Source: Peptoanaerobacter stomatis (lineage in GTDB: Bacteria; Bacillota; Clostridia; Peptostreptococcales; Filifactoraceae). From it: a stretch of DNA of 64,000 nucleotides. The position numbers and the translations under genes are program-made. Below the pieces are notes generated by a model. That model saw nothing but the letters and a program-made list of their open reading frames with translations. It ran no database searches and was not told the origin of the DNA. The stretch lies in contig NZ_JH815225.1 of NCBI RefSeq assembly GCF_000238095.2, positions 148,624-212,623 of the forward strand, in the 5' to 3' direction. Within the stretch, counting starts at the first letter, position 1, and every line of letters starts with the position of its first letter. Of this stretch, positions 8,579 through 16,696 are shown piece after piece.

Positions 8579-9319
8579 ATGAATGAAAATGCAGTATTAG
8601 CAAAAATTGGAGATTTAGATATAACACAAAGAGATGTGAATTATATGAAAAAAAGTATGGATAAAAGACTTCTTTCTCAGTTTTCAGGAGCACAGGGAGA
8701 ATTTTATCTATTACAAGAGCTTGTAAATCAAAAGCTTATGGCTCTTGATGCAAAAGATACAGGAGAAGTTGAAAAAGATGAGTTCAAATTTGAATTCGAA
8801 TCTATGAAAGATAATTTCATATCACAATATATGATAAAAAAATTGCTTGAAAGTGTGGATGTTACAGATGAAGAAATCAGAGAGTTTTATGATGAAAATC
8901 AAGATTCTTTTGGAAAAATGGAAACAGTAGAGGCAAGTCATATATTGGTAGGAGATTTAGAAAAAGCTGAAGAATTATATGAAAAAATAATTAACGGAGC
9001 AGATTTTGCTGAAGTTGCAAAAGCAAACTCTACTTGCCCATCCTCAAGACAAGGTGGAGATCTTGGATTTTTCGGCAAAGGTCAAATGGTAAAAGAATTT
9101 GAAGATGCAGCTTTTTCTCTAAATATAGGAGATGTATCAAAACCTGTAAAGACACAGTTCGGATATCATATTATAAAGCTTACTGATAAAAATACAGAAG
9201 AGAAAAAAGAATTTGAAGAAGTAAAAGATGAGTTAAGACATACATTGCTTGCAAAGAAACAACAAGAAGCATATGTAAATAAAATAAATCAGTTAAGAGA
9301 TAAATACGATGTAAAATAA
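8579..9319 (+). CDS. Parvulin-type peptidyl-prolyl isomerase
   Basis: A 246-residue protein with a SurA-like N-terminal helical region (about 1-110) and a PpiC/parvulin domain (about 118-215). Signature segments are EASHILV, the motif GGDLGFFGKGQMVKEFEDAAFSL in two adjoining parts, and TQFGYHIIKL. It isomerises Xaa-Pro bonds and can act as a chaperone. No signal peptide or lipobox is present, so it should be cytoplasmic, unlike secreted PrsA. The start is unusual: its strong ribosome site lies 33 bases upstream, across a hairpin. The gene stands alone between intergenic regions. Confidence 0.88.
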   Translation: MNENAVLAKIGDLDITQRDVNYMKKSMDKRLLSQFSGAQGEFYLLQELVNQKLMALDAKDTGEVEKDEFKFEFESMKDNFISQYMIKKLLESVDVTDEEIREFYDENQDSFGKMETVEASHILVGDLEKAEELYEKIINGADFAEVAKANSTCPSSRQGGDLGFFGKGQMVKEFEDAAFSLNIGDVSKPVKTQFGYHIIKLTDKNTEEKKEFEEVKDELRHTLLAKKQQEAYVNKINQLRDKYDVK

Positions 9320-9424
9320 ATGTTTTATAATAATGTTTATCATTAAAATAAAATGTGTATAAATATTGTGTACAATAGATTTTTAAATTTAATTGAATAT
9401 TGTAAAATACGAGGAGATATTTTA

Positions 9425-9460
9425 ATGAATTTGTTGAATTTTAATTCACTTTATTTATAG
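9425..9460 (+). CDS. Possible 11-codon leader ORF
   Basis: GAGGAG at 9411-9416 is followed 8 bases later by ATG and a short frame MNLLNFNSLYL ending in TAG. It sits 60 bases upstream of the HesB-like gene. Spacing is good for translation, but length and lack of any known family make it doubtful. It could be a translated leader. Confidence 0.2.
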   Translation: MNLLNFNSLYL

Positions 9461-9520
9461 TTTACCTGTTCTTGTATTTTATGTATTCTAAATAAAAATA
9501 TATGTTTTTGGGAGGATAAT

Positions 9521-9853
9521 ATGGAGAACGTTATAAGCATTGACAAAAAAGCCTCAGATGAATTGAAAAGTATACTATCATCTATGAGCATAAATGCAGA
9601 TACTATAAGAATATTTATATCAGGAATGGCTTGTCATGGACCTATGTTCAACATAGCTAAAGACGAAGAAAAATCAAATGACTATGCAACAGAGTTTGAC
9701 GGTATAAAATATGTGGCGGATAAAGCCCTTATGGAAGAATTTGGAGGTTTTGAGATACAATATCTTGAAGAAGACAGTTTTCACGGATTATATGTAAAAC
9801 CACAAATAGTAGCGGAAGCAGGAAGTTGCGGTTCTTGTAGCGGTTGTCATTAA
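9521..9853 (+). CDS. HesB/IscA-like protein with Cys-rich tail
   Basis: A 110-residue small protein that resembles the HesB/IscA-like fold, proteins associated with iron-sulfur assembly or oxidative metabolism. It starts VISIDKKASDELKSILS, has a central GMACHGPMFNIA and ends with a tight Cys cluster, CGSCSGCH. Classical A-type carriers use three Cys in C-x(n)-CGC; the C-terminal cluster here differs slightly. The family assignment is by overall pattern. The ATG follows GGGAGG at a normal distance. It is monocistronic and converges on selU across a shared terminator. Confidence 0.65.
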   Translation: MENVISIDKKASDELKSILSSMSINADTIRIFISGMACHGPMFNIAKDEEKSNDYATEFDGIKYVADKALMEEFGGFEIQYLEEDSFHGLYVKPQIVAEAGSCGSCSGCH

Positions 9854-9854
9854 C

Positions 9855-9904
9855 AAAAAAACTCTAATACCAATAAAAATTTTTATTGATATTAGAGTTT
9901 TTTT
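9855..9904. terminator. Bidirectional terminator between HesB-like gene and selU
   Basis: A long hairpin (about 22 pairs with one mismatch, AAAACTCTAATA arm and its complement) is flanked by A and T tracts. It can end transcripts from both convergent genes and overlaps the selU stop codon. Confidence 0.88.
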
Positions 9905-10937
9905 ATGCAAAATATTCTTCGAAATCTTTTGCAATTTGCTTTGCAATTTCAATGGAATTATTATTGTTATATATTTTTGTAAAATTTTCTTTCGGTAATT
10001 TATAATTTCTATCATAGTAATTTTCGCATAAATCTTGTATCAAATCATTAAAATTATTATTTTTTAGAAAATCCATATACATATTTATTCTTGATTCAGA
10101 TATATATTTTTCTAATTTTTTTACGGTTTTTTCAATAAGTTCTTTATCATTTTCAAAGTCCACAAGGTATTGTGTCTTTATTTCGTTTATTCTAAAATCC
10201 ATATCTGAATTTATCAAAATTTTTGTGCTTGCTCTTAATTTTGTATATAAAGATGCAGGGAGTATTATATTACCTATCCTTTTTGATTCTCCTTCGGCAA
10301 AAGCATATGAATTTTCAAATTTTTTTAAATCTTCAAACAGCAAAGATTCAAATTTTTTTTGTGAAAAAGGTTCAGATTTGCCTATAGAACCAAGCAATGA
10401 ACCTCTGTGATTGGCATATTTTTCAAGGTTTAACACGTTATATCCCATATTTTGCAGTTCGTTTAATATAGAGGTTTTACCTGTGCCGGTATAACCGTAT
10501 AAAGTTATGAGCTTTACATTGGAAATCAGATTTTCTAAGTGTTCATTGACATATTTTCTGTAAGACTTATATCCGCCTGATATTTTATGACATTTTACAC
10601 CTACTCCAAGCAACATATTTACAAGTGCTGAGCTTCTATAACCTCCTCTTGAACAAAAGAAATATAATTCATCATAATTTGTTTTTAATTCTATTATTTG
10701 TGTGAATATATCAGGCAATCTTTTTGATATGGCTGTTACTCCTACTATTTTAGCTTGTTCAAGTTCCCCGTTTTTGTATAAAGTGCCGACAATTTCTCTT
10801 TCATCGTCTAATAAAACAGGGATGTTTATAGCATGTGGTATGCTTGAATGATTAAATTCCGATGGGCTTCTACAATCTATGTATAATTTGGTCTTGTTTA
10901 TATTCAGAGTATCTTCATAATGAATAGTTTCAAACAT
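9903..10937 (-). CDS. selU: tRNA 2-selenouridine synthase
   Basis: SelU (MnmH, YbbB) replaces the 2-thio group of wobble thiouridine in tRNA-Lys/Glu/Gln with selenium from selenophosphate, via a geranylated intermediate. The 344-residue protein has a rhodanese domain with active-site Cys95 in FFCSRGGYRSSA and a P-loop GYTGTGKT at 148-155, the standard two-domain layout. Its presence implies a selenophosphate synthetase elsewhere and selenium use by this organism. The start has an AGAGGTT ribosome site. It is a single-gene unit, transcribed towards the HesB-like gene, and its promoter lies in the divergent region 10938-11184. Confidence 0.9.
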   Translation of the reverse strand: MFETIHYEDTLNINKTKLYIDCRSPSEFNHSSIPHAINIPVLLDDEREIVGTLYKNGELEQAKIVGVTAISKRLPDIFTQIIELKTNYDELYFFCSRGGYRSSALVNMLLGVGVKCHKISGGYKSYRKYVNEHLENLISNVKLITLYGYTGTGKTSILNELQNMGYNVLNLEKYANHRGSLLGSIGKSEPFSQKKFESLLFEDLKKFENSYAFAEGESKRIGNIILPASLYTKLRASTKILINSDMDFRINEIKTQYLVDFENDKELIEKTVKKLEKYISESRINMYMDFLKNNNFNDLIQDLCENYYDRNYKLPKENFTKIYNNNNSIEIAKQIAKDFEEYFA

Positions 10938-11184
10938 AATAACCTCTTTATTATAAAATTATTTTTATTCTATTACAATCAATCATTTTATAGTATAATA
11001 TTTTATAGAAATTTTTCAATAAAAAATTGTTCGAATTTTAATTTATTGTATTAATATTTTTTGATATAAATTTGTTATATTTGGGTATGAAAAATAAAGT
11101 ATTTTCAGTTTTTAATTTATTTTCTTGTATAGATTATAAATTGAAAACAGTTATGGAGGGATTATTATTTTTGACAGTAAGTGT

Positions 11185-12087
11185 ATGTGTGATTATCAGA
11201 TTATAGATCTTTCACAAAAAGATATGATGAAAAGCTATTTTGACCTTGTAGATTATAAGGCATGTGAATATAGTTTTATGACACTTTATATGTGGCAACA
11301 TATATATAACACTCATGTTATGGAAAAAGATGATACAATGTATGTTTTTGGACATGATGAAAAAGGATATTTTTCAATAGTTCCCATATCCAAGAAAAAA
11401 AGATGGGAAAGAGATTTACAAGAGCTTGAAAAAATATTCGCAAAATGTTTTAACAGTAGTAAGATAGTCATGAGAGCCGTGCCTGAAGAATATGCAAAAT
11501 TTATAGAAGAAGAATATCCTTCAAGATTCAACATATATAAAGAAAGAGATTCTTTCGATTATATGTATGATGCGGAAAAACTCAGAACCTTGTCAGGAAG
11601 AAAATTGCATGCAAAAAAGAACCATTTCAACTCATTTATAAAAGAATTTGAAGGCAGATATGAGTATAAAAGGTTGACTACAAGAGATCAGTTCAATGAC
11701 GCACTTGATCTTATGAAGAGATGGGCTGAAAATAAAACTATAGATGATACTATAGTAATTGAGCAAGAGGCAGTAGAAAAAATATTCAAACACTATGAAA
11801 AACATAAAGATACAAAAGTAGGCGGTATATATATAGACGGCAAACTTGAAGCGTTCACATTTGCTGATATGCTCAAAGACGACACAGTTTGTGTACATCT
11901 TGAGAAAGCCAATCCTGAAATAAAAGGGCTATATCCGGCTATAAATAAGATATTTTTATGCGAAGAATTTGAAGATGTAAAATTTGTTAACAGAGAAGAT
12001 GATTTAGGATTAGAAAATTTGAGAAAAGCAAAACTCTCTTATAATCCGGTAGAATTAGTAGAAAAATATGTGATAATAGAAAAATAG
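11185..12087 (+). CDS. DUF2156 (phosphatidylglycerol lysyltransferase C-domain-like) protein
   Basis: A 300-residue protein resembling the DUF2156/LPG synthase C-terminal GNAT-fold family. Such proteins transfer aminoacyl groups in lipid modification or have unknown roles. Typical segments are DYKACEYSFMTLYMW near the N-terminus, LSGRKLHAKKNHFNSFIKEF in the middle and DDLGLENLRKAKLSYNPVEL at the end. It has no membrane segments, so it is a soluble version. The strong GGAGGG site (11155-11160) lies 24 bases before ATG 11185; ATT codons in the same frame lie nearer. It is followed 22 bases later by another GNAT-fold gene, probably in one transcript. Confidence 0.78.
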   Translation: MCDYQIIDLSQKDMMKSYFDLVDYKACEYSFMTLYMWQHIYNTHVMEKDDTMYVFGHDEKGYFSIVPISKKKRWERDLQELEKIFAKCFNSSKIVMRAVPEEYAKFIEEEYPSRFNIYKERDSFDYMYDAEKLRTLSGRKLHAKKNHFNSFIKEFEGRYEYKRLTTRDQFNDALDLMKRWAENKTIDDTIVIEQEAVEKIFKHYEKHKDTKVGGIYIDGKLEAFTFADMLKDDTVCVHLEKANPEIKGLYPAINKIFLCEEFEDVKFVNREDDLGLENLRKAKLSYNPVELVEKYVIIEK

Positions 12088-12109
12088 ATACTCTATTTGA
12101 GGTTTCATT

Positions 12110-13258
12110 ATGGAATTTACTTTTGCAAATCATGAAGACAAAAAAGCTGTAAAAAATTTATGGAAATACTGCTTTACAGACACTGATGAATATATTGATT
12201 ATTATTTTACCAAAAGATATGATATAAAAAATAATTTTCTTATGAAAAAAAATAATGTTGTAATATCATCTCTTATGACAAATCCATATAAAATTGATAT
12301 AAACGGCAACATATCAGATACGGCATATATAGTTGGAATATCATGCGACGCTGTAAACAGAGGGAGAGGCTATGTAAGCGCTTTGATAAAAGAAACTCTA
12401 AAAGACAGATATTTAAAAGGTGAAGATGTATCCATGCTTATGCCGATAGACACAAATATATATACGAGATACGGATATGCCAACATCGCTGACATGATAG
12501 AGCTTGATATACCGCTTGACAGAATAAAAAATAAAAGATGTAATGATGTTGAAGTAAAAGCCTATGATGAGAGTTTGTTAAAAGATTTAATATATATATA
12601 TTCAAAATCTTGTGAAAATTTCGGTGCATATTTTGTAAGAGATGAGATTTATTTTAAAAATTTCATAGATGAGATAAATTTGGAAAACGGATATGTATAT
12701 TTGGCATATTTTGATAATGAGCCTATAGCATATATGGTGTTTTATCCCAAATATGAATTGGAAAAAACAGGGTTTGTAAGAGAAATTTTTTCACTTTCGA
12801 AATCAGGATATGACAAGTTACTTGATATAGTGAAATCTCATTATACACAAATTAAAAATATATTGCTTCATACGAGTAAAAATTCACATCTTCTGCAATA
12901 TTTTGATAATGACAACAATATTGTTTATAAGATAAAACCTTTTATTATGTCAAGAGTTATAAATGTATTAAGTACACTGAAAAACTTAAATTCACAAGAA
13001 AGATTTTGTATAGAAATAAAAGATGATATAATAGAAGAAAATAATGCAAAATTTGAAGTATACAAAGATTTGGTTAAAAAAACAGAAGAAAAATGTAATT
13101 TTAGTATAAATATATATGATTTCACACAATTATATTTCGGCTATTCATCTCTTGATTACGTTATATTTAAAAACAATATTTCATTAGAAAAAGATGAATA
13201 TGATATATTAAAAACAATATTTTTACAAAAAGACAATTATTTTAACGATTATATATAA
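12110..13258 (+). CDS. Eis-like GNAT acetyltransferase
   Basis: A 382-residue protein of the Eis/YjcF-like class: an N-terminal GNAT domain, a second GNAT-like domain and a C-terminal sterol-carrier-like domain. The first domain shows VGISCDAVNRGRGYVSALI (acetyl-CoA-binding R-G-x-G-Y type) and the signature NIYTRYGYANI. The second contains YLAYFDNEPIAYMVFYP. Family members acetylate diverse amines, including aminoglycosides in mycobacteria, but the substrate here cannot be told. The ATG lies 22 bases after the DUF2156 gene with a weak GAGG site, indicating one operon. Confidence 0.82.
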   Translation: MEFTFANHEDKKAVKNLWKYCFTDTDEYIDYYFTKRYDIKNNFLMKKNNVVISSLMTNPYKIDINGNISDTAYIVGISCDAVNRGRGYVSALIKETLKDRYLKGEDVSMLMPIDTNIYTRYGYANIADMIELDIPLDRIKNKRCNDVEVKAYDESLLKDLIYIYSKSCENFGAYFVRDEIYFKNFIDEINLENGYVYLAYFDNEPIAYMVFYPKYELEKTGFVREIFSLSKSGYDKLLDIVKSHYTQIKNILLHTSKNSHLLQYFDNDNNIVYKIKPFIMSRVINVLSTLKNLNSQERFCIEIKDDIIEENNAKFEVYKDLVKKTEEKCNFSINIYDFTQLYFGYSSLDYVIFKNNISLEKDEYDILKTIFLQKDNYFNDYI

Positions 13259-13753
13259 TCAAGTTAAGAATACATCTTTTATCAAAAAAATTTTTGTTAA
13301 TGCTTAAAAATATAATTTAATTTCAGACAAAAATTAGAATAAAAATATAAAATTTTTGATAATTCAAATTTTATTAATAAAGTGAAATTTGTATTTAAAA
13401 AAAATTATTATAAATCTGATTGCAAGATATATATTATCAAGCAAAAAGATATATATACAATATTATTGTTTCTGGCTATATAGGAAAAATCCTTAATATA
13501 AGACAATATCATCATATTTACAACTAAAAATATTTTATATTATAATATTTGAAAAATATAATATTTGAGTTGGTTAATTACACAATACTATGTGATGAGT
13601 GCGTCTTGTCAGATAGTATATTTTTTTGTCAAATTATAATTATATACTTTAAAATTTTGTGTTTTTTAAAAAACATATTTTATAAAATTCAAAAGTTTTA
13701 TAATTTGCAACAGTGTTTAGTATTAAAATAATAGAAAGACTTGGAGGGAATAT
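13259..13753. other. Intergenic region before the hyd operon
   Basis: Very AT-rich DNA of 495 bases. It contains a repeat element (13643-13726) and must contain the hyd operon promoter. A 60-codon open frame at 13549-13731 overlaps the repeat and has no ribosome site, so I do not call it a gene. Confidence 0.55.
13643..13726. repeat. MITE-like intergenic repeat, family 4 copy J
   Basis: It runs from TATACT to TTAGTATTA. Its right half (TTTTATAATTTG, then CAGTGTTTAGTATTA) closely matches the repeat at 30321-30430, which has TTTTATAATTTG then AGAGTTTGGTATTA. Confidence 0.5.
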
Positions 13754-14014
13754 ATGCAAAGCAGAGTGGCAATAATAGGTATAATAGTAGAAGATAATAC
13801 CTACATAGAAGAACTTAATAATTTGTTGCATAAATACAGTCATATAATAGTAGGTAGAATGGGAGTACCATATAGAGATAGAAACATAGGGGTTATAAGT
13901 ATAATAGTAGATGCGCCAAGTGACGAGATAAATACTTTGTCAGGTAAGCTTGGAATGATAAAAGGCATAAATTCAAAAACTATTTATGCTAAGGTTGCAG
14001 ACAAGCATGAATAA
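13754..14014 (+). CDS. TM1266-like iron-only hydrogenase system regulator
   Basis: An 86-residue ACT-like protein of the TM1266 family, found next to HydEFG or [FeFe] hydrogenases and annotated as a putative regulator of that system. It has the family start RVAIIGIIVED, the central IIVGRMGVPYRDRNIGVISIIVDA (as adjoining segments) and the end GKLGMIKGINSKTIYAK. The fold resembles NikR-type ligand domains; no DNA-binding part is visible. ATG 13754 follows GGAGGG. Its last 8 bases overlap the hydE start, so translation is coupled. Confidence 0.85.
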   Translation: MQSRVAIIGIIVEDNTYIEELNNLLHKYSHIIVGRMGVPYRDRNIGVISIIVDAPSDEINTLSGKLGMIKGINSKTIYAKVADKHE

Positions 14015-15002
14015 TTTAATTCACAAGATAAAAAACAGAGATGAACTTAAAAGGGAAGAGTTATCGTATTTATTGGCATTAGACGATTTTTCAAAGATTT
14101 TTAGACTTGCTGATGATATAAGAAATGAAAATTTTGGGAATTACGTGGATATAAGGGCAATATTGGAATTTTCAAATTACTGTAAAAGAAAATGTAAATA
14201 TTGTGGTCTCAACTCCACAAATAAAAATGTAAAACGTTATCGTATGAGCGTTGATGAAATTTTAGAAACGGTAAAAACTGCATATTATGCAGGATATAAA
14301 ACCATAGTTTTGCAGTCCGGAGAAGACAACTACTACACAGCTAAGATGATAGGAGATATTGTAAGGCAGATAAAAAAACACACTTCTATGGCTGTAACTG
14401 TAAGCTCAGGAGAGCTCAGTTATGAAGACTATAAATATATAAAATTATGTGGAGCGGACAGATATTTATTAAAACATGAGACATCTGATGAAAAAATATA
14501 TTCATATTTACATTCATGTGGAACTCTTAAAAATCGTCTTAATGCACTTAAAAATCTAAAGTCTCTCGGATATTATACAGGCAGTGGCTTTATGATAGGA
14601 CTTCCTTTTCAAACTCTTGATACCATTGCAAACGACATACTTACTCTTGCGAGCATACCTTGTGATATGGCAGGGATAGGACCGTTTATATCACATAGTG
14701 ATACACCGCTTAGAGATTTGCAAAATGGAAGCACAGAGCTTACCAAAAGAGCGGTAGCACTTACAAGAATAGTGTTGCCTAAAGCTCACTTACCTGCAAC
14801 TACTGCACTTGGAGTTATAGACTCAAAAGAAAAAGATAATATATTTTCATGTGGAGCAAATGTCATAATGAGGAAAGTTACCCCACAAAAATATGAACAG
14901 TATTACAGTATATATCCGTCAAATATAAAAGTGAGTGATATATACAAAGAAAGAAAAATTTTAGAGCAACAGATAAAAAATTTAGGAAGAATACCTGTGT
15001 GA
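14007..15002 (+). CDS. hydE: [FeFe] hydrogenase H-cluster maturase HydE
   Basis: A radical SAM enzyme that helps build the azadithiolate bridge of the H-cluster. Reading from ATG 14007 the cluster-binding motif is C59-x3-C63-x2-C66 (CKRKCKYC). Downstream are the SAM-binding segments VLQSGED and the family signature GSGFMIGLPFQT. At 331 residues the length is typical. ATG 13986 is in frame but inside the regulator gene; ATG 14007 overlaps its stop and has AAGG 12 bases before. The operon continues with hydG after a 232-base gap filled partly by a repeat element. Confidence 0.92.
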   Translation: MNNLIHKIKNRDELKREELSYLLALDDFSKIFRLADDIRNENFGNYVDIRAILEFSNYCKRKCKYCGLNSTNKNVKRYRMSVDEILETVKTAYYAGYKTIVLQSGEDNYYTAKMIGDIVRQIKKHTSMAVTVSSGELSYEDYKYIKLCGADRYLLKHETSDEKIYSYLHSCGTLKNRLNALKNLKSLGYYTGSGFMIGLPFQTLDTIANDILTLASIPCDMAGIGPFISHSDTPLRDLQNGSTELTKRAVALTRIVLPKAHLPATTALGVIDSKEKDNIFSCGANVIMRKVTPQKYEQYYSIYPSNIKVSDIYKERKILEQQIKNLGRIPV

Positions 15003-15011
15003 TACGAGTAT

Positions 15012-15138
15012 AATACTAATACCAATATTAGTTTGATTAATGGATAAAATTTATATAAGTTGTTTATTTAAGTACACTTAATTTTACTTAGCCAATAAAT
15101 TATTAAAAATATCCATTATTCTATTAATTTTTAGTATA
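15012..15138. repeat. MITE-like intergenic repeat, family 1 copy C
   Basis: It begins AATACTAAT and ends TTAGTATA. Its reverse complement matches copies at 24029-24149 and 36519-36638. Shared blocks are TTAATAGARTAATGGAT, AATTAAGTAYACTTAAA and, with the first of these copies, ACAACTTATATAAATTTTAT. It sits inside the hyd operon, between hydE and hydG. Confidence 0.8.
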
Positions 15139-15234
15139 AATTTGAATATATTTTTGGTGTTACATAGCATTTTAAACAGGTTTCAATGTAATTTTTTATT
15201 ATTAATATCAAAAAAATAAAAAGGTGGTGTTTAT

Positions 15235-16653
15235 ATGTATAATCCAAAATCATCAAAAGCACAAGAATTTATAAATGATAAGGAAATATTGGATACAATA
15301 AAATATGCAAAAGAAAACGGCAGTAATATTGAACTTATAGAGCAAATACTTGAGAAAGCTGAAAAAATGAACGGTATAACACATAGAGAATCAGCAGTGT
15401 TATTGGAATGTTCGGATAAAAATGTATTAGAAAAAATATATTCAATAGCAAAAAAAATAAAAGAAAGAATTTATGGTAAAAGAGTAGTTATGTTTGCGCC
15501 TCTTTATTTGTCAAATTATTGTGTAAACGGATGTACTTATTGCCCATATCATCTAAAAAACAAGACTATAAAAAGAAAACAATTATCTCAAAAAGATATA
15601 ATAAGAGAAGTTACAGCTCTACAAGATATGGGACACAAAAGATTGGCACTTGAAACAGGAGAAGATCCTGAAAAATGTCCGATAGATTATGTGCTTGAAA
15701 GTATAAAAACAATATATTCCGTACATCATAAAAACGGAGCAATAAGACGTGTGAATGTTAATATAGCGGCAACAACGGTAGAAAATTATAAAAAGTTAAG
15801 AGATGCGGGGATAGGAACATATATACTTTTTCAAGAAACTTATCATAAAGAAACCTATGAAAAAGTTCATCCTACAGGTCCTAAGCATAACTATGCTTAT
15901 CATACCGAGGCTATGGATAGAGCAATGGAGGCAGGGATAGATGATGTGGGTATAGGCGTATTATTCGGACTTTATCAATACAGATATGATTTTATAGGAT
16001 TGATGATGCACGCAGAACATTTGGAGGCTAAATTTGGTGTAGGACCTCATACTATAAGCATACCGAGAATAAGACCTGCAGATGATATAGACTTGAATGA
16101 ATTTCCCAATGCAATATATGATGAATTATTTAAAAAAATAGTGGCATTAGTAAGAATATCGGCACCTTATACAGGGATAATAATTTCTACAAGAGAATCA
16201 CAAAAATCAAGAGAAGAAGTTTTGAAAATAGGTGTATCACAAATAAGTGGAGCATCATCTACAAGTGTAGGAGGATATGAGCAAAAAGAAAGCGAAGAGG
16301 ATAATTCTGCACAATTTGATGTAGATGACAACAGAACATTGGATGAAATTGTAAATTGGCTGTTAAAATTGGGATATGTGCCAAGTTTTTGTACAGCCTG
16401 TTATAGGGCAGGGCGCACAGGTGACAGATTTATGAAACTTGCAAAATCAGGTCAGATTGTAAATGTATGCCAGCCGAACTCACTTATGACACTTAAAGAA
16501 TACTTGATAGATTACGCAAGTAATGACACAAAGCAAAAAGGAGAAACAGTTATATTAAATGAACTCGAAGAAATACAAAGAGAAGTTGTAAAGAAAAAAG
16601 CAAAAGATTATATACATCAGATGCAAGAAGGAAAAAGAGATTTCAGATTTTAA
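15235..16653 (+). CDS. hydG: [FeFe] hydrogenase maturase HydG (tyrosine lyase)
   Basis: A radical SAM enzyme that cleaves tyrosine to p-cresol, CO and cyanide, making the Fe(CO)2(CN) units of the H-cluster. The 472-residue chain has the radical SAM motif C96-x3-C100-x2-C103 (CVNGCTYC). The C-terminal auxiliary cluster motif is CTAC...NVC, C-x2-C then a third Cys about 22 residues on. It also has the conserved ETYHKETYEKVHPTGPKHNY region, here read in two parts. The start ATG has AAGGTGG upstream. A repeat element separates it from hydE, and hydF follows 43 bases later. Confidence 0.95.
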   Translation: MYNPKSSKAQEFINDKEILDTIKYAKENGSNIELIEQILEKAEKMNGITHRESAVLLECSDKNVLEKIYSIAKKIKERIYGKRVVMFAPLYLSNYCVNGCTYCPYHLKNKTIKRKQLSQKDIIREVTALQDMGHKRLALETGEDPEKCPIDYVLESIKTIYSVHHKNGAIRRVNVNIAATTVENYKKLRDAGIGTYILFQETYHKETYEKVHPTGPKHNYAYHTEAMDRAMEAGIDDVGIGVLFGLYQYRYDFIGLMMHAEHLEAKFGVGPHTISIPRIRPADDIDLNEFPNAIYDELFKKIVALVRISAPYTGIIISTRESQKSREEVLKIGVSQISGASSTSVGGYEQKESEEDNSAQFDVDDNRTLDEIVNWLLKLGYVPSFCTACYRAGRTGDRFMKLAKSGQIVNVCQPNSLMTLKEYLIDYASNDTKQKGETVILNELEEIQREVVKKKAKDYIHQMQEGKRDFRF

Positions 16654-16696
16654 TATATCAAAATTTATTTTATTGAAATGAAGAAGGTAAAAAATA

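Noticed and set aside
13549..13731. 60-codon open frame upstream of the hyd regulator
   Set aside because: No ribosome site, extremely AT-rich hydrophobic translation, and it overlaps a repeat element also found at 30321-30430.
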